64,000 nt of DNA. Source: Candidatus Bathyarchaeota archaeon. Lineage in GTDB: Archaea; Thermoproteota; Bathyarchaeia; Bathyarchaeales; Bathyarchaeaceae. Made by a program: the position numbers and the translations under genes. Under the pieces are notes generated by a model. The model had not been told where the DNA came from. It made no database searches and worked only from the letters and a program-made list of their open reading frames with translations. Positions 14,958-24,105 of the stretch are shown here, piece by piece. The stretch spans positions 1 to 64,000 of the forward strand of contig JAPUUO010000001.1 in assembly GCA_026967815.1 (NCBI GenBank), read 5' to 3'. Each line of letters opens with the position of its first letter. The first letter of the stretch is position 1.

Positions 14958-17900
14958 TCATGTCGTGTATCGCGAGTTGACAGCCCAGCTCCCCCCCCTC
15001 GTCGTCACCACCCTCCCCAGCAGGGTGTGTATCTCCGCTATGTGGTGCTCTATCCTCGGCAGACTGCTCAGGTGAGCGTTCGCCGTCTCCATCATCGGCG
15101 TGTAGTCTATAGTTCCAGTCACCCCTGCTCCTGTAGTCCCGGCCTCCATAAGCCGCCTGATAGCCCACACATTCTCGTTCACCATCGCCATGTAGTGCGT
15201 CTGCGTCGTCAGAGCTGCCGTGTTCGCGTTAACCTCCTCGCTCGTCGCCGACCCTACGGACTTCGCTATTCCGCGTGCCTCCTCCGCATCGCCACGGCTC
15301 TGGTAGCCCCACTGCTCAGCCCACGCCATGATGGCGGCTCCGGCAGCGTTCGCGTCGCGAGCACCCTTGTCCGCCGTCTCCATCACCCTCTCCCAGAAGC
15401 CCCGGTCGTAGAAGTCCCCCTCCTCCATCCTGTCTATCATGTCGAACGTCGGCTTCAGCGCACGCTCCATGGCCCGCGCCATCAGCCCCTCAGTCACCAT
15501 GTTCTCCACCATCTCCCTGAATTTCTTCCCCATCGCATCCGCCGTGTTCCCGAACTCCCTGTAGGCCTCCACCCACGCTTTTGCAAAGTCCCTCGCCGTT
15601 GATGACAGGTCTGACCCTATCAGCTGCTCGGCCACCTTTCCTTGCAGCTCCGCCAGCCTGTCCATCGTCTCGCGGTACGAGTTCTCGTAATCCCTCAGCT
15701 TATCCTCGTCCGTTTTCTTCCCCTTGCTCCGCTCGGCCTCTGCCTGTTTTCGGTACGCTTCGGCCTGAGCTTGTAAATTTTTCTGTTGGGCTTTGATGTT
15801 CCCCACCATTTCTGACCCGAACACACGCTCCATTGCCTTTTCGAGCCGACCGTAAGCATACTCCAGCTCCTCCAGTATCCGCTCCTGACGCTCAATCTCT
15901 TTGTTTGCCTTGCGGACTTTTGACCCCGTGAGCCATGAGCCTATGGCAGAGAAAGCTGCTATCGCTCCACCGATTGCCAATAGCCACCAACAAGCCGCCT
16001 CGATAGCTATTGCAATAGCGAGTATGGTTGTCATTATTGTTGCCGCATTGTTCAGCCCCGACACAAGTCCGTTTACAATATCGCCAAGTTCGCTATCTTC
16101 CGCAACACCCATCATGTCGGCGATTGTTTGTATTGAGCTTGCCGCAGAGCTGAAAGCGTTTGCCATTGCATTGACGTTCTTTGATAGTTTGGCGATAGCT
16201 GCTTTTTGAGCGTCAATGGCGTCTGTGGTGTTCTGTTCCGCTTTGTTGACCTGTTCAACAGCCTTGTTGCGCTTTTCGGTAGCTTGCGTTACTTTGGTTG
16301 TGGCATCGTTAAGGGCAAGTTGAGCCGCAACCCCCTCGTCAGTATTCAGCTTTCCCTGAGCCTCCAAGTCAGTAACACGCTGCTGTGCTATCGCTTGCTC
16401 AGCTTTGGCGGTTTGAATTGCCATATTCAGACCGACCTCTTGCTGTGCGAACTCGGCTTTTACCCTTGCTTCTTCGGCTTCTGCTGTTCGGTAGTCCTTA
16501 CGGGCTTTTGCATACTCCTTGAAGCTGTCGATTATTCCCTCTATCGGGTTCCTCGTTTCTCTCTCCTCGTTTATCTTGTCAAGTTGCTCGACAAGCGATT
16601 TCAAGCCCTCCACATTCTCAGTGTCTTTGACCGTAGCTATCATCTCCTGCAAACGCTTCTTCATACGGTCAAGAGTCTGAGTGGAAACGCGGTCAAGATC
16701 TTGGAACACCTTTATATAATCGTCGCTTGACTTAAATTCGTCAACAGCGAGTTTAGCCAATTCCTGCGCCTGTTTGTCATAGGACAAAGACACAAGACGG
16801 TTACGCTCCTGTGGGTCACGCGTTTCCTTAATTATCTTTGCACGTTTCTCGCTCTCTCGCCGTATAATCTCCGTGCGCTGCTCCTCATAGCTCTGCGCTT
16901 TTGCCAGCTCTTTCTGCCAATTTGATATATTGGTGGCCACCTCTTTTTGACCCTCCTGCGCTATCTTCTGCGCCGTGTCACGGTTCTTTTCAATGATGTC
17001 GTTCTGATACTTCTCGTATATGTCAGCAAGCATCTTGTAGTCGATGCGCTGATTCGTCATGTCAAATACGGGTTCAAGGTCAATCACGACATCCTCCTTG
17101 CCACTCTTGAACACTTCCCGAATCTGCGCCACCGTGTCCTCAAACAGCTCCTCACCCGTAGAGCCGTAGATGCTCAACGACACACGGTTAGCCAACTCCA
17201 CATCCCCCGTCTGACTAAGTATCTTCTCATAAAACTCCTTCGCAGTCTTGGTGCGCGATATGCGGTCGGCAAGGCGTTTCAGCTCGGCTTCGATTTCTCT
17301 TTGTTGCTTGTCAATTGCGCTCTTGTCGCGCTTAAACCCAAGCTCAATAAGTATCTTGTCAGCGTTTTTGATGCCGAGGCGGTTGATTTCCTTGATAATG
17401 GCATCATACCATTTCTGCACGTCCTCGATGGTCTGCGGCACTTCAAATGCAGGGAGCTTGAATTTGTATTTGTCTGCCATTTTCTGCATATCGGCAAAAG
17501 ATGATGCGAACAGTTTTTGAGTGTCTGCCAACGCTTTTGTCTGCCCCTCTTTTCTCAGCAAGTCGTCATACTCCTTGTTGATTTGCGCCATTTTGTTGGC
17601 AATGTCGTTGAGGATTTGCAGACGCGGGTCGGATTGGCGAGTGCCACCACCAGACGTGCTTTTACCAAGAATTTCAGCCATTTTTGAATAAAATTCTTCA
17701 AGGTCTTTTGCATTCTCCAATTTATCTGCAATTTCCTTGTATGCCAATGAAATCACAGGGGTGGCGGCTAAAACTTTTGTAAGGTTTTCAACCTGTTTAG
17801 CATAATCCTTAGCGGTATCATTTATTTTCTTTCGATAGGCTTCCAGCCCCTCTGTTGCACCCATCATATTGCCCCTGACTTTATCGATAAGCCCCATGCT

Positions 17901-20597
17901 ATTGGCAAGTTCCTCAAACTTACTGCGAACACTTCTGACAACTGCGTCTTTTGGCACAATTTCATTATATCCCTTTGCAATGTTATCAAGTAACTTTTTT
18001 ATATCGCTGTGACCGCTACCGAGGGCATTTTTTATTGCCTGAATATTGATTGTGGCTATATCGGCAATGTTGAATGCTTTGTCGTTATCTATGTTGAACC
18101 ATTCATTTTCAATCTTGATATTCTCGGCTTTAAGAGCATCAACAATAACACCGCCCCATGTCCTTATCTGCTCCGCATTTACCTCCTGTTGATATGCGAA
18201 TGTATCACTTTTAAACCCTTGTGGAATAAAGTCAGCCATGTGTTTCTTGGCATCCTCCATAGCCTTTGTATATTTGCCAAGAGCCCCTTCTAATCCTTCA
18301 TAATAACTTAAAGTTCCTGAAACTTCTTCGTTGTATTTTCGGGTTGCATTCGCAAGGTCATTGATATAACCATCTTCGGGAAATAAAGCCTTGTAGGTTA
18401 TCGCAGTTGTGCCAAACATTAATGGCAGGTTCTTTCCAAACCATTCAAGGGCTTTATTCCAAAAGCCTTTTTCTTCGGCGATTGAGTTTGCAAGTTTTTC
18501 TCCCCCCTCAATCCCGGCTTCGTTAAACGCGGCCACAATCTGCTCTTTGAGCGACTTTGAGGTGTCTTGTGCTTGCTTTTCAAATTCAGCAAAGAATCGA
18601 GTACGTTCCTCAACCCCTAAACCTTGTTTATCAAACCAATCATACAGGTTCTTCATTGCGGTTATACGTTTTGCCCCAAATTCTTCCTCAATAGCACCCA
18701 ATGCTTTCTGCTTTTGCTGTTGGGCGATATAATTTCGTATGGATTCAGTTAGACTTTTATATCCCTCGGCTGCGCTATCTGCTCCACTTCTTAATTTCCG
18801 TAGATTCTCAATTGACATATCTTCAACAGGAATCATATCCTTGAATGTGCGGTGCAGCTCATCGAGTTTGTCTTTCTGTTCTTTTGACCCATCTGCCGCC
18901 TTGATTGCAGCATCAGCAAGATATTCAAAATTGCGGACTGACTGCGAAGCCAATGTAATACGTTCCGCGTCTATTTCGTTCAACTTACGGTCAAGACGAT
19001 GTGCGTTCTCGTAGGCTTCAAACAATTTATATACGAGTGTTGTAACCGCTGTAATAGCCAATCCGATGCCTAACCCTGCTCCAATGGATTTTGCAACTGA
19101 CACAAATCCGCTTTTGAGCAAGCCCATTCGGGTAGTGGCCTTTTGCGCCGCGACTTCATCCGCTTTTGCTTTTTGCAAGGTCGCCCATGCTGCGTTTATT
19201 TCATCAACAGTTGCTTTTTCATTCAATTTCGCCAACTGTAAGACAGCAGCTTTTCTTCGCTCGGTTGCTGCCGCTGCTGCGGATTGAGCGGCTTCGACCC
19301 TTTGACTTGCAGTTGAATATTTGTATAGCGCAAGGATGGCGGCATTGGGGAGAATGAAATATTGAGCTGTATTTGCAACGGCTTTCCAATTCCTCATCAA
19401 TTCCGTCAGCAGACCAATGGCTGTTTTCATGCCTTGGTTTACGCTCTCTGTATTACCGATTTCATCGTACATTACCGAAGCAGCGTCACCAAGTTTCGCC
19501 CATAGACCGAACAATGTGTTGCCCTGCTTCTCTTGAATGTTATAGAATTGACCGCCTGCGGATGTCATATCCTTGAATACCTCCTCAACCATTTCAAAAG
19601 AAATGGCTCGTTTGGATATTAAGTCCATGACTTCTGCGGCTGTATATCCTCGTCCGTTCAGTTCTTCGAGTTTCTTCGCCAACTTGTCAACGAGGGGTAT
19701 TCCCATTTCAGTTGCCTGCCTTAATTCACTCGCGCGAAGATAACCTGTTGCGAAAACCTGCCCGAAAAATAATGTCGCACGTGACATATCCGTACCTAAT
19801 CCGACGGAAATATCTGTCAGCATCTTAGTCGTGTCAAACAACTTCTTTGTCTCAACCCCATACGCCGCTACTTGCTTTGTATATTTTGTCAAGTCCATAA
19901 TTGACACGGGCGACTTCAAAGCAAATGTCTTGATTTCGGAGAAAAGCTGATTGGCTTTGTTCGTATCTTGAATTATTGCACCGAGAGAAACCCTCTGCAA
20001 TTCAAACTGAGCCGTGACCTCTCTGATATTGGTTAGGAAATTCTGTACTTGCTGAACGCTCCATACTGCCACCATTTTCTTTAGGAGGCGTTCAATATAA
20101 AAAGTTTGAGAGTCGTATGCTTTTGTTAGATTATTAACCGCAGTGGTCGCTTTATTAGCCGCTGTTGCAGACTTTTCTCTTGCGGCGGCTAATTTTAGCT
20201 CGGCTTGTTCCGCTTTTGCTGCTCTCTGACGAGCCAATTCACGGGCTGCTGCTGCTTTGGCTTCAATTTCATCAACTCTTGCACCTCGTACCTCCGCAGT
20301 TCCGACACTTCTGCTTGAATATTTCTGCACTTGTTCAAGAGCTTTGGCGAGAACCGTCAATTCCCTCGCAAGTTCTTTGATTGCGGATTTCGTTTCGGGA
20401 GTAATTGGCTCAATCTTTAACTGAGCAAGGCGGGTCTTAACATCCGTCAAATTCTCAAAATCGAGTTTCACCTTGACAGCTCGTTTGGCTAAGATTGACT
20501 CCAACTTAGCCGCGTACTTCTTATCCCATTCTTGCCCTGCTTCTTCGACCGCTTTTTGGAGGTCAAACCCTATCGGAAATATCAAATTATCCGCCAT
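14958..20597 (-). CDS. tail tape measure protein
   Basis: At 1879 residues this is the second-largest protein in the window. Residues about 160-400 are the tape-measure core, with 'VTAQFELQRVSLGAIIQD', 'KSPVSIMDLTKYTKQVAAYG' and 'ASELRQATEMGIPLVDKLA'. The rest is mostly helical and coiled. Hydrophobic segments occur near residues 505-520 and 1520-1555, which may insert in the host membrane during DNA ejection. It defines tail length. The region encoding the last 280 residues is clearly more GC-rich than the remainder, suggesting mosaic origin. The tail-chaperone genes lie upstream but are separated from it by an opposite-strand cassette. Confidence 0.95.
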   Translation of the reverse strand: MADNLIFPIGFDLQKAVEEAGQEWDKKYAAKLESILAKRAVKVKLDFENLTDVKTRLAQLKIEPITPETKSAIKELARELTVLAKALEQVQKYSSRSVGTAEVRGARVDEIEAKAAAARELARQRAAKAEQAELKLAAAREKSATAANKATTAVNNLTKAYDSQTFYIERLLKKMVAVWSVQQVQNFLTNIREVTAQFELQRVSLGAIIQDTNKANQLFSEIKTFALKSPVSIMDLTKYTKQVAAYGVETKKLFDTTKMLTDISVGLGTDMSRATLFFGQVFATGYLRASELRQATEMGIPLVDKLAKKLEELNGRGYTAAEVMDLISKRAISFEMVEEVFKDMTSAGGQFYNIQEKQGNTLFGLWAKLGDAASVMYDEIGNTESVNQGMKTAIGLLTELMRNWKAVANTAQYFILPNAAILALYKYSTASQRVEAAQSAAAAATERRKAAVLQLAKLNEKATVDEINAAWATLQKAKADEVAAQKATTRMGLLKSGFVSVAKSIGAGLGIGLAITAVTTLVYKLFEAYENAHRLDRKLNEIDAERITLASQSVRNFEYLADAAIKAADGSKEQKDKLDELHRTFKDMIPVEDMSIENLRKLRSGADSAAEGYKSLTESIRNYIAQQQKQKALGAIEEEFGAKRITAMKNLYDWFDKQGLGVEERTRFFAEFEKQAQDTSKSLKEQIVAAFNEAGIEGGEKLANSIAEEKGFWNKALEWFGKNLPLMFGTTAITYKALFPEDGYINDLANATRKYNEEVSGTLSYYEGLEGALGKYTKAMEDAKKHMADFIPQGFKSDTFAYQQEVNAEQIRTWGGVIVDALKAENIKIENEWFNIDNDKAFNIADIATINIQAIKNALGSGHSDIKKLLDNIAKGYNEIVPKDAVVRSVRSKFEELANSMGLIDKVRGNMMGATEGLEAYRKKINDTAKDYAKQVENLTKVLAATPVISLAYKEIADKLENAKDLEEFYSKMAEILGKSTSGGGTRQSDPRLQILNDIANKMAQINKEYDDLLRKEGQTKALADTQKLFASSFADMQKMADKYKFKLPAFEVPQTIEDVQKWYDAIIKEINRLGIKNADKILIELGFKRDKSAIDKQQREIEAELKRLADRISRTKTAKEFYEKILSQTGDVELANRVSLSIYGSTGEELFEDTVAQIREVFKSGKEDVVIDLEPVFDMTNQRIDYKMLADIYEKYQNDIIEKNRDTAQKIAQEGQKEVATNISNWQKELAKAQSYEEQRTEIIRRESEKRAKIIKETRDPQERNRLVSLSYDKQAQELAKLAVDEFKSSDDYIKVFQDLDRVSTQTLDRMKKRLQEMIATVKDTENVEGLKSLVEQLDKINEERETRNPIEGIIDSFKEYAKARKDYRTAEAEEARVKAEFAQQEVGLNMAIQTAKAEQAIAQQRVTDLEAQGKLNTDEGVAAQLALNDATTKVTQATEKRNKAVEQVNKAEQNTTDAIDAQKAAIAKLSKNVNAMANAFSSAASSIQTIADMMGVAEDSELGDIVNGLVSGLNNAATIMTTILAIAIAIEAACWWLLAIGGAIAAFSAIGSWLTGSKVRKANKEIERQERILEELEYAYGRLEKAMERVFGSEMVGNIKAQQKNLQAQAEAYRKQAEAERSKGKKTDEDKLRDYENSYRETMDRLAELQGKVAEQLIGSDLSSTARDFAKAWVEAYREFGNTADAMGKKFREMVENMVTEGLMARAMERALKPTFDMIDRMEEGDFYDRGFWERVMETADKGARDANAAGAAIMAWAEQWGYQSRGDAEEARGIAKSVGSATSEEVNANTAALTTQTHYMAMVNENVWAIRRLMEAGTTGAGVTGTIDYTPMMETANAHLSSLPRIEHHIAEIHTLLGRVVTTRGGSWAVNSRYTT

Positions 20598-20635
20598 TGC
20601 TTATATTGTGTTGTAAAACATAGCCAATTCAGGCG

Positions 20636-20663
20636 TTTGTTTGTTGTTGTTTTTGTATCTTTG
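20636..20663 (+). promoter_or_regulatory. candidate promoter of the membrane-protein cassette
   Basis: TATCTTTG (20656-20663) is a perfect -7 element. The nearest TTTG (20636-20639) is 16 nt upstream, shorter than the usual 19-21, so strength is uncertain. Confidence 0.5.
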
Positions 20664-20681
20664 TGGATTAAATCAAGTTTT

Positions 20682-20849
20682 ATGAACTACTTCGACACTT
20701 TTATGGGGCTGACCCTATTGGAAGATATATTTGGTGGACTTAAAGATTTAGCCACCTCTCCCGACACTGCCAAATGGTTTTGGGGCATAGCTGTTGGGCT
20801 AATTGTGGTGTTGTCAATCTCATTATTCATCGTCAAACTTTTCTGTTGA
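20682..20849 (+). CDS. small membrane protein of an inserted cassette
   Basis: ATG 20682 gives 55 residues with a single C-terminal membrane segment (about 34-53). The longer open frame from 20532 lies over the tape-measure start and lacks a promoter. It is on the opposite strand to all surrounding tail genes and forms a two-gene unit with the following membrane protein. Confidence 0.6.
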   Translation: MNYFDTFMGLTLLEDIFGGLKDLATSPDTAKWFWGIAVGLIVVLSISLFIVKLFC

Positions 20850-20850
20850 A

Positions 20851-21234
20851 ATGGCGCAACTTGTAATCCTCGCCGTCCTTTTGATTTTCGTCGGCTTTAT
20901 CGGCTTCAGTATTTTTCGTAATCGCAAATCTGATGGGACGGCAAACCTTGAAAAAACTTTGTCTTTTGACCCCACGTCTGATATTGAACCGATACAATCT
21001 GCATCTACGCCAAGTCCCGATTTTACACATAAGCCTTGTGCGTTAGCCGTGACCCTACGGATTGTCGGCGTGGTAAACATATTTGCCGCCATTATTTTAG
21101 GGCTTGTGTTGGCCGATGATTTTGGTTGGGTTATATCCATAGCCGTAATTCTTTCAGGTTGTCTTGGTTGCTTGTTTTGTTATGCGTTTGCCAAGTGCGT
21201 AGAGGCAGCTGACAAGTATCTGAATAGCCATTAA
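20851..21234 (+). CDS. three-segment membrane protein of an inserted cassette
   Basis: ATG 20851, one base after the previous stop, gives 127 residues. Hydrophobic segments lie at about 3-20, 68-86 and 92-112. The protein has no recognised domain. With its neighbour it resembles a 'moron', an autonomously expressed gene inserted in a virion operon; such proteins often alter host envelope functions or block superinfection, which is only a guess here. Confidence 0.65.
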   Translation: MAQLVILAVLLIFVGFIGFSIFRNRKSDGTANLEKTLSFDPTSDIEPIQSASTPSPDFTHKPCALAVTLRIVGVVNIFAAIILGLVLADDFGWVISIAVILSGCLGCLFCYAFAKCVEAADKYLNSH

Positions 21235-21240
21235 AGCACA

Positions 21241-21280
21241 AGAGCCACCCGCGATTCCTCGCGAATGGCTCTTTGGCTCT
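21241..21280. terminator. AGAGCC-type hairpin (copy a)
   Basis: AGAGCCA (21241-21247) pairs with TGGCTCT (21266-21272), and CGCGA/TCGCG pair inside. A second GGCTCT follows at 21275-21280. On the plus strand it ends the membrane-protein cassette. On the minus strand it is the leader of the transcript from the promoter at 21300-21331, beginning with the AGAGCC doublet. Confidence 0.7.
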
Positions 21281-21299
21281 AACGGTCATATTTATTGTG

Positions 21300-21331
21300 C
21301 AAAGATAGTAAAAAATATAATCGATAGCAAA
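21300..21331 (-). promoter_or_regulatory. minus-strand promoter reading toward the tape measure gene
   Basis: TTTG (21331-21328), 20 nt, TATCTTTG (21307-21300) match the Bacteroidetes consensus perfectly. The transcript would start near 21293, pass the hairpin at 21241-21280 and run antisense to the two small plus-strand membrane genes before entering the tape measure gene. Confidence 0.7.
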
Positions 21332-21418
21332 TTGCTCGGTTTGTTGTTCTAATGTTCATGTCTATATTGAATTAGATATTTGAATAATACACAAACACCT
21401 ATGGAATAGACGATTATA

Positions 21419-21450
21419 TTTGCTATTGTCAACTTTTTACACTAACTTTG
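21419..21450 (+). promoter_or_regulatory. promoter of the third cassette gene
   Basis: TTTG (21419-21422), 20 nt, TAACTTTG (21443-21450) is a perfect consensus. A short AAAGC/GCTTT hairpin lies in the leader just before ATG 21486. Confidence 0.75.
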
Positions 21451-21485
21451 CGTTGAAATAGTAAACCCAAAGCCCTTGAGCTTTT

Positions 21486-22163
21486 ATGGAACCTGTCACT
21501 CGCTTCATAGAGCAAAACTTCGGACTGTCATTTCTTGTAGGAGTGATAGTCGTTGGAACTGTTATCAGCGGAATTGTATGGATTACAATTTGGGCTGTCA
21601 AGCTAACCAATAAGCATAAAGACGTGTCAAAGCGCATTGATGATGTACCGTGCCCTCACCACACATCCAAAATAGAGAGGCATGATGAGCAATTTGCAGA
21701 TACTCGTGCTTTAATGAGCCGAATGGAGGGACAACTTGAATTATGGGTGCAAAATTCGATAGAAAAGAGCAATAGTAAAATAAAGAAAAAATCGGGGCTT
21801 GCGTTTAGTGCAAAACACAGTCCACGACAGTTGAATGGGAATGGCATAGAGCTATTAAACGATTGCGGTGGCAAGGATTTTCTTGAAGCCAATATGAGTT
21901 TCTTCATAGACAAAATGGAGAAGTTAAAACCCAAAACAGCTCTTGATGTTGAGGATATGGCTTTGGCTATTCTGCAAACCCATACTAATGAGGATATGTT
22001 TATTCCACTCAAAAGTTGGGTTTACAATGCTCCGTCAAGAGAACTTAAGAACCCCAATGGTTCTACAAAAACGCAGGATGTTGATTTAGACGATGTGATA
22101 TTTGTTTTGTCACTTCCATTGAGAGACAAATACCTTGAACTCCATCCTGAAATTATTAAATAA
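21486..22163 (+). CDS. membrane-anchored protein of the inserted cassette
   Basis: The 225-residue protein has one N-terminal membrane segment (about 14-38). A short charged region follows, with 'CPHHTSKIERHDEQFADTRALMSRMEGQLELWVQNSIEK' split between a Cys-His-His motif and a coiled coil. A soluble C-terminal domain of about 110 residues follows. It has its own promoter and opposite orientation to the tail genes. I do not recognise the family; an envelope-located accessory or exclusion function is possible. Confidence 0.65.
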   Translation: MEPVTRFIEQNFGLSFLVGVIVVGTVISGIVWITIWAVKLTNKHKDVSKRIDDVPCPHHTSKIERHDEQFADTRALMSRMEGQLELWVQNSIEKSNSKIKKKSGLAFSAKHSPRQLNGNGIELLNDCGGKDFLEANMSFFIDKMEKLKPKTALDVEDMALAILQTHTNEDMFIPLKSWVYNAPSRELKNPNGSTKTQDVDLDDVIFVLSLPLRDKYLELHPEIIK

Positions 22164-22183
22164 TGAAATATAGGGGCGACGCA

Positions 22184-22576
22184 TCACCGCATCGCCCTTT
22201 TCTTTTCCTCCGCCATCACCTCGGCTTGCAGTTCCTCCGGCGTGAGGGGTTTCTTCTTGGGTCTTACGTTCAGTCCCATGCCGCGAAGTTTAGCCTCCAG
22301 TTCATCATCGCTCGTTGCCGCTGTCAGTGCCGCCTCTGTCCGCTCGCTCGGCTTCTCGTAGTCATAGTCGTAATAGCCCTTGTCAAGCAACATAAACGTT
22401 ACCCAATTTTCGGTATCTAAAAACCAATACCGAAGCCAGCTCCATAGATTGTAGTTGCCGTAGATCGCCTTTATCTTCTCGTTGTCGGTTGCCTCGGCGA
22501 ACAGACTGCCTACTTGCTGTCCTCCGCCTTTTTCTTCGTAGCGTCCTCCGCCGCTTGCGCCTCCGCCGCCCTCCAT
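22184..22576 (-). CDS. tail assembly chaperone, frameshift extension (GT-like)
   Basis: This frame is open from 22651 and overlaps the preceding gene; the first plausible ATG in it is at 22576. It encodes a Gly-rich start, a Trp/Tyr-rich core ('AIYGNYNLWSWLRYWFLDTENWVTF' in two pieces) and a charged end. Position just before the tape measure, overlap with a gene after the tail tube, and a slippery GAAAAAG (22534-22528) fit the -1 frameshifted G/GT chaperone pair of siphophages. Fusion would give about 297 residues. Confidence 0.65.
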   Translation of the reverse strand: MEGGGGASGGGRYEEKGGGQQVGSLFAEATDNEKIKAIYGNYNLWSWLRYWFLDTENWVTFMLLDKGYYDYDYEKPSERTEAALTAATSDDELEAKLRGMGLNVRPKKKPLTPEELQAEVMAEEKKRAMR

Positions 22577-23076
22577 CTTTTCAGCGCCTCTCTTACGCCG
22601 TCGCCAATTGGTTTCATAGAGAGCGCGAGTTGATGCTTTGTATTTTCCCAATTGGCTAAAGAAAAACCCACCTCTTCATCGTTTAAGGCGGCGTTGTTGA
22701 TTGTGGCGGTATGCTCCTCGTATCGCAGCATGAGCCGCCGCCATGTCAGGGCGAAAAGAAACGGCACGAACAGAGCCTTGTTGCCTAACAGATAGTAGGC
22801 GGCTGTCTTGGCGTGGAGCGTGTCGAGCTTGCGCTGTATCTTCTTAGCCTTGCGCAGCGGCATTGCCTCTTTCTGCTTGCCCGACAGCGCGTAGGCTTCA
22901 AGTTCAAGCGTGTGGATGCGCTCTCTCACTTTCTTGCTCACCTGTCTTACGGTGTAAGTCTTGCCTCCGACGGCTATCACTCGCGGAAATCCGTGCTTGA
23001 TATGCTCCTTTGCCGCTACCATGCGGTCAAGCTCCTCGGTTGTAAGCTCCTGCGGTTTTTCTTTGTCTTCGGTCAT
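22510..23076 (-). CDS. tail assembly chaperone (G-like)
   Basis: The 188-residue protein is mostly helical ('RERIHTLELEAYALSGKQKE', 'LFVPFLFALTWRRLMLRYEE') with an Ala/Lys-rich tail. It lies between the tail-tube side and the tape measure, the usual place of gene G. Its last codons contain G AAA AAG in the zero frame, where a -1 slip would enter the overlapping frame. The function is assigned from synteny. Confidence 0.7.
   Translation of the reverse strand: MTEDKEKPQELTTEELDRMVAAKEHIKHGFPRVIAVGGKTYTVRQVSKKVRERIHTLELEAYALSGKQKEAMPLRKAKKIQRKLDTLHAKTAAYYLLGNKALFVPFLFALTWRRLMLRYEEHTATINNAALNDEEVGFSLANWENTKHQLALSMKPIGDGVREALKRWRAAEAQAAEDATKKKAEDSK
22528..22534 (-). promoter_or_regulatory. candidate -1 programmed frameshift site
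   Basis: On the minus strand the heptamer GAAAAAG is read as xxG AAA AAG by the G-like gene. After a -1 slip the next codon is GGC of the overlapping frame. It is not a perfect X XXY YYZ, because the P-site tRNA would mispair with GAA, but A-site slippage on AAG is common. Confidence 0.55.
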
Positions 23077-23077
23077 A

Positions 23078-23413
23078 TCACTCTTTATTTATCGGCTCTT
23101 TGCTCCATGTGGCGTGTTGCCGTATGAAATCAAGCACCATGCTCGGATAGCCGTCGGAATCGTTAAATTCAACCATGCGGGGTTCTTCTTTTCCCTGTGC
23201 AAGATTTACTACAACACTTAACAAGTCCTTGCAGTCAGCTTGCAGTTCGTCATATTTGCGCTGCAACTCCATCATAAGCTCCATGTCGGACTTCTGATGC
23301 GGAGGGCATAATATCCTCTCGGCAAACTCACGGCGTTCCGAATGGGGCATAAATCCAAGGCTGTCCCAAATGGATTCCAAAACTCGGTCTTTTGCTTTTT
23401 CGCTTTCAGTCAT
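23078..23413 (-). CDS. hypothetical tail-region protein
   Basis: The 111-residue protein is helical, with a charged coiled-coil stretch around 45-70 ('MELMMELQRKYDELQADCKD'). It lies between the major tail protein and the chaperone gene, with a 1-bp gap to the latter, so it is surely part of the tail module. No family is recognised. Confidence 0.65.
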   Translation of the reverse strand: MTESEKAKDRVLESIWDSLGFMPHSERREFAERILCPPHQKSDMELMMELQRKYDELQADCKDLLSVVVNLAQGKEEPRMVEFNDSDGYPSMVLDFIRQHATWSKEPINKE

Positions 23414-23484
23414 TGGCGTGGTGGTGTGTTAAGAGGGGCGGCGGCATTGAAGCTACCGCCCCTCGTTAAAAAGATTGTTATGAG

Positions 23485-24075
23485 TTACGCACCGGTGGCA
23501 TAGGTGAGATTGATTTTGTCAATCAGCATCATCGTACCCAGCTTTTCGGTGTTGCAGTCCTGAGCCTTGCAGATCGCTTTCAGCGTAAACAGACCGTCCT
23601 CGGGAGTGGGGCCGGTGAGAATGCGCGCTTTCGGGAAAAAGATTGCCTTTTTCGCGGTGTCGTTGACAAGCGCGATAGGACGCTCGATGACGGGCATTTC
23701 CTCGGTAGTTGCCACTGCGGTCGCGCCTGTGCCGAAAGCACTGCCTGTGCCGAAGTTGGCGGTGGTGATGTCCTTGCCTTTCATAAAGGTTTTGAACTTG
23801 TCTGCCGAGAAGTCGGCCATCTCGAAGTCGTAGCCGTAAGAGCCTTTGGTCGGGTTGGAAACGATGATGTCGCCCTGTTCGTCGAGCTTGTCCTCAAACG
23901 AGGGGTCTTCGCCGTTCCATGTGGTCGAACCCTGGAACACCTGACCTACGTCGAAGCCGTCGGCTGTGATGTCGCCCACGGTTGCTGTGGAGTAGTCCTC
24001 CACCTCGTCAAAGACGATAATCATGCTCTGACCGTTAAAGACCGAGGTCGGGGTTGCTTTTTTAATTCCTGCCAT
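23485..24075 (-). CDS. major tail (tube) protein
   Basis: The 196-residue, beta-rich protein has a typical tube-protein feel: 'FNGQSMIIVFDEVEDYSTAT', 'KGSYGYDFEMADFSADKFKTF', and Gly/Thr-rich loops at about 110-125. It is the first gene after the tail-completion proteins and before the chaperones and tape measure, which is the standard siphophage order. It would polymerise around the tape measure into the tail tube. Confidence 0.85.
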   Translation of the reverse strand: MAGIKKATPTSVFNGQSMIIVFDEVEDYSTATVGDITADGFDVGQVFQGSTTWNGEDPSFEDKLDEQGDIIVSNPTKGSYGYDFEMADFSADKFKTFMKGKDITTANFGTGSAFGTGATAVATTEEMPVIERPIALVNDTAKKAIFFPKARILTGPTPEDGLFTLKAICKAQDCNTEKLGTMMLIDKINLTYATGA

Positions 24076-24105
24076 GATTTTATGGTTTTAATTGTTAATA
24101 ATTCG

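Noticed and set aside
16206..19576. Plus-strand open frames opposite the tape measure gene
   Set aside because: Biased hydrophobic or Arg-rich translations with no overlap logic; they are antisense shadows.
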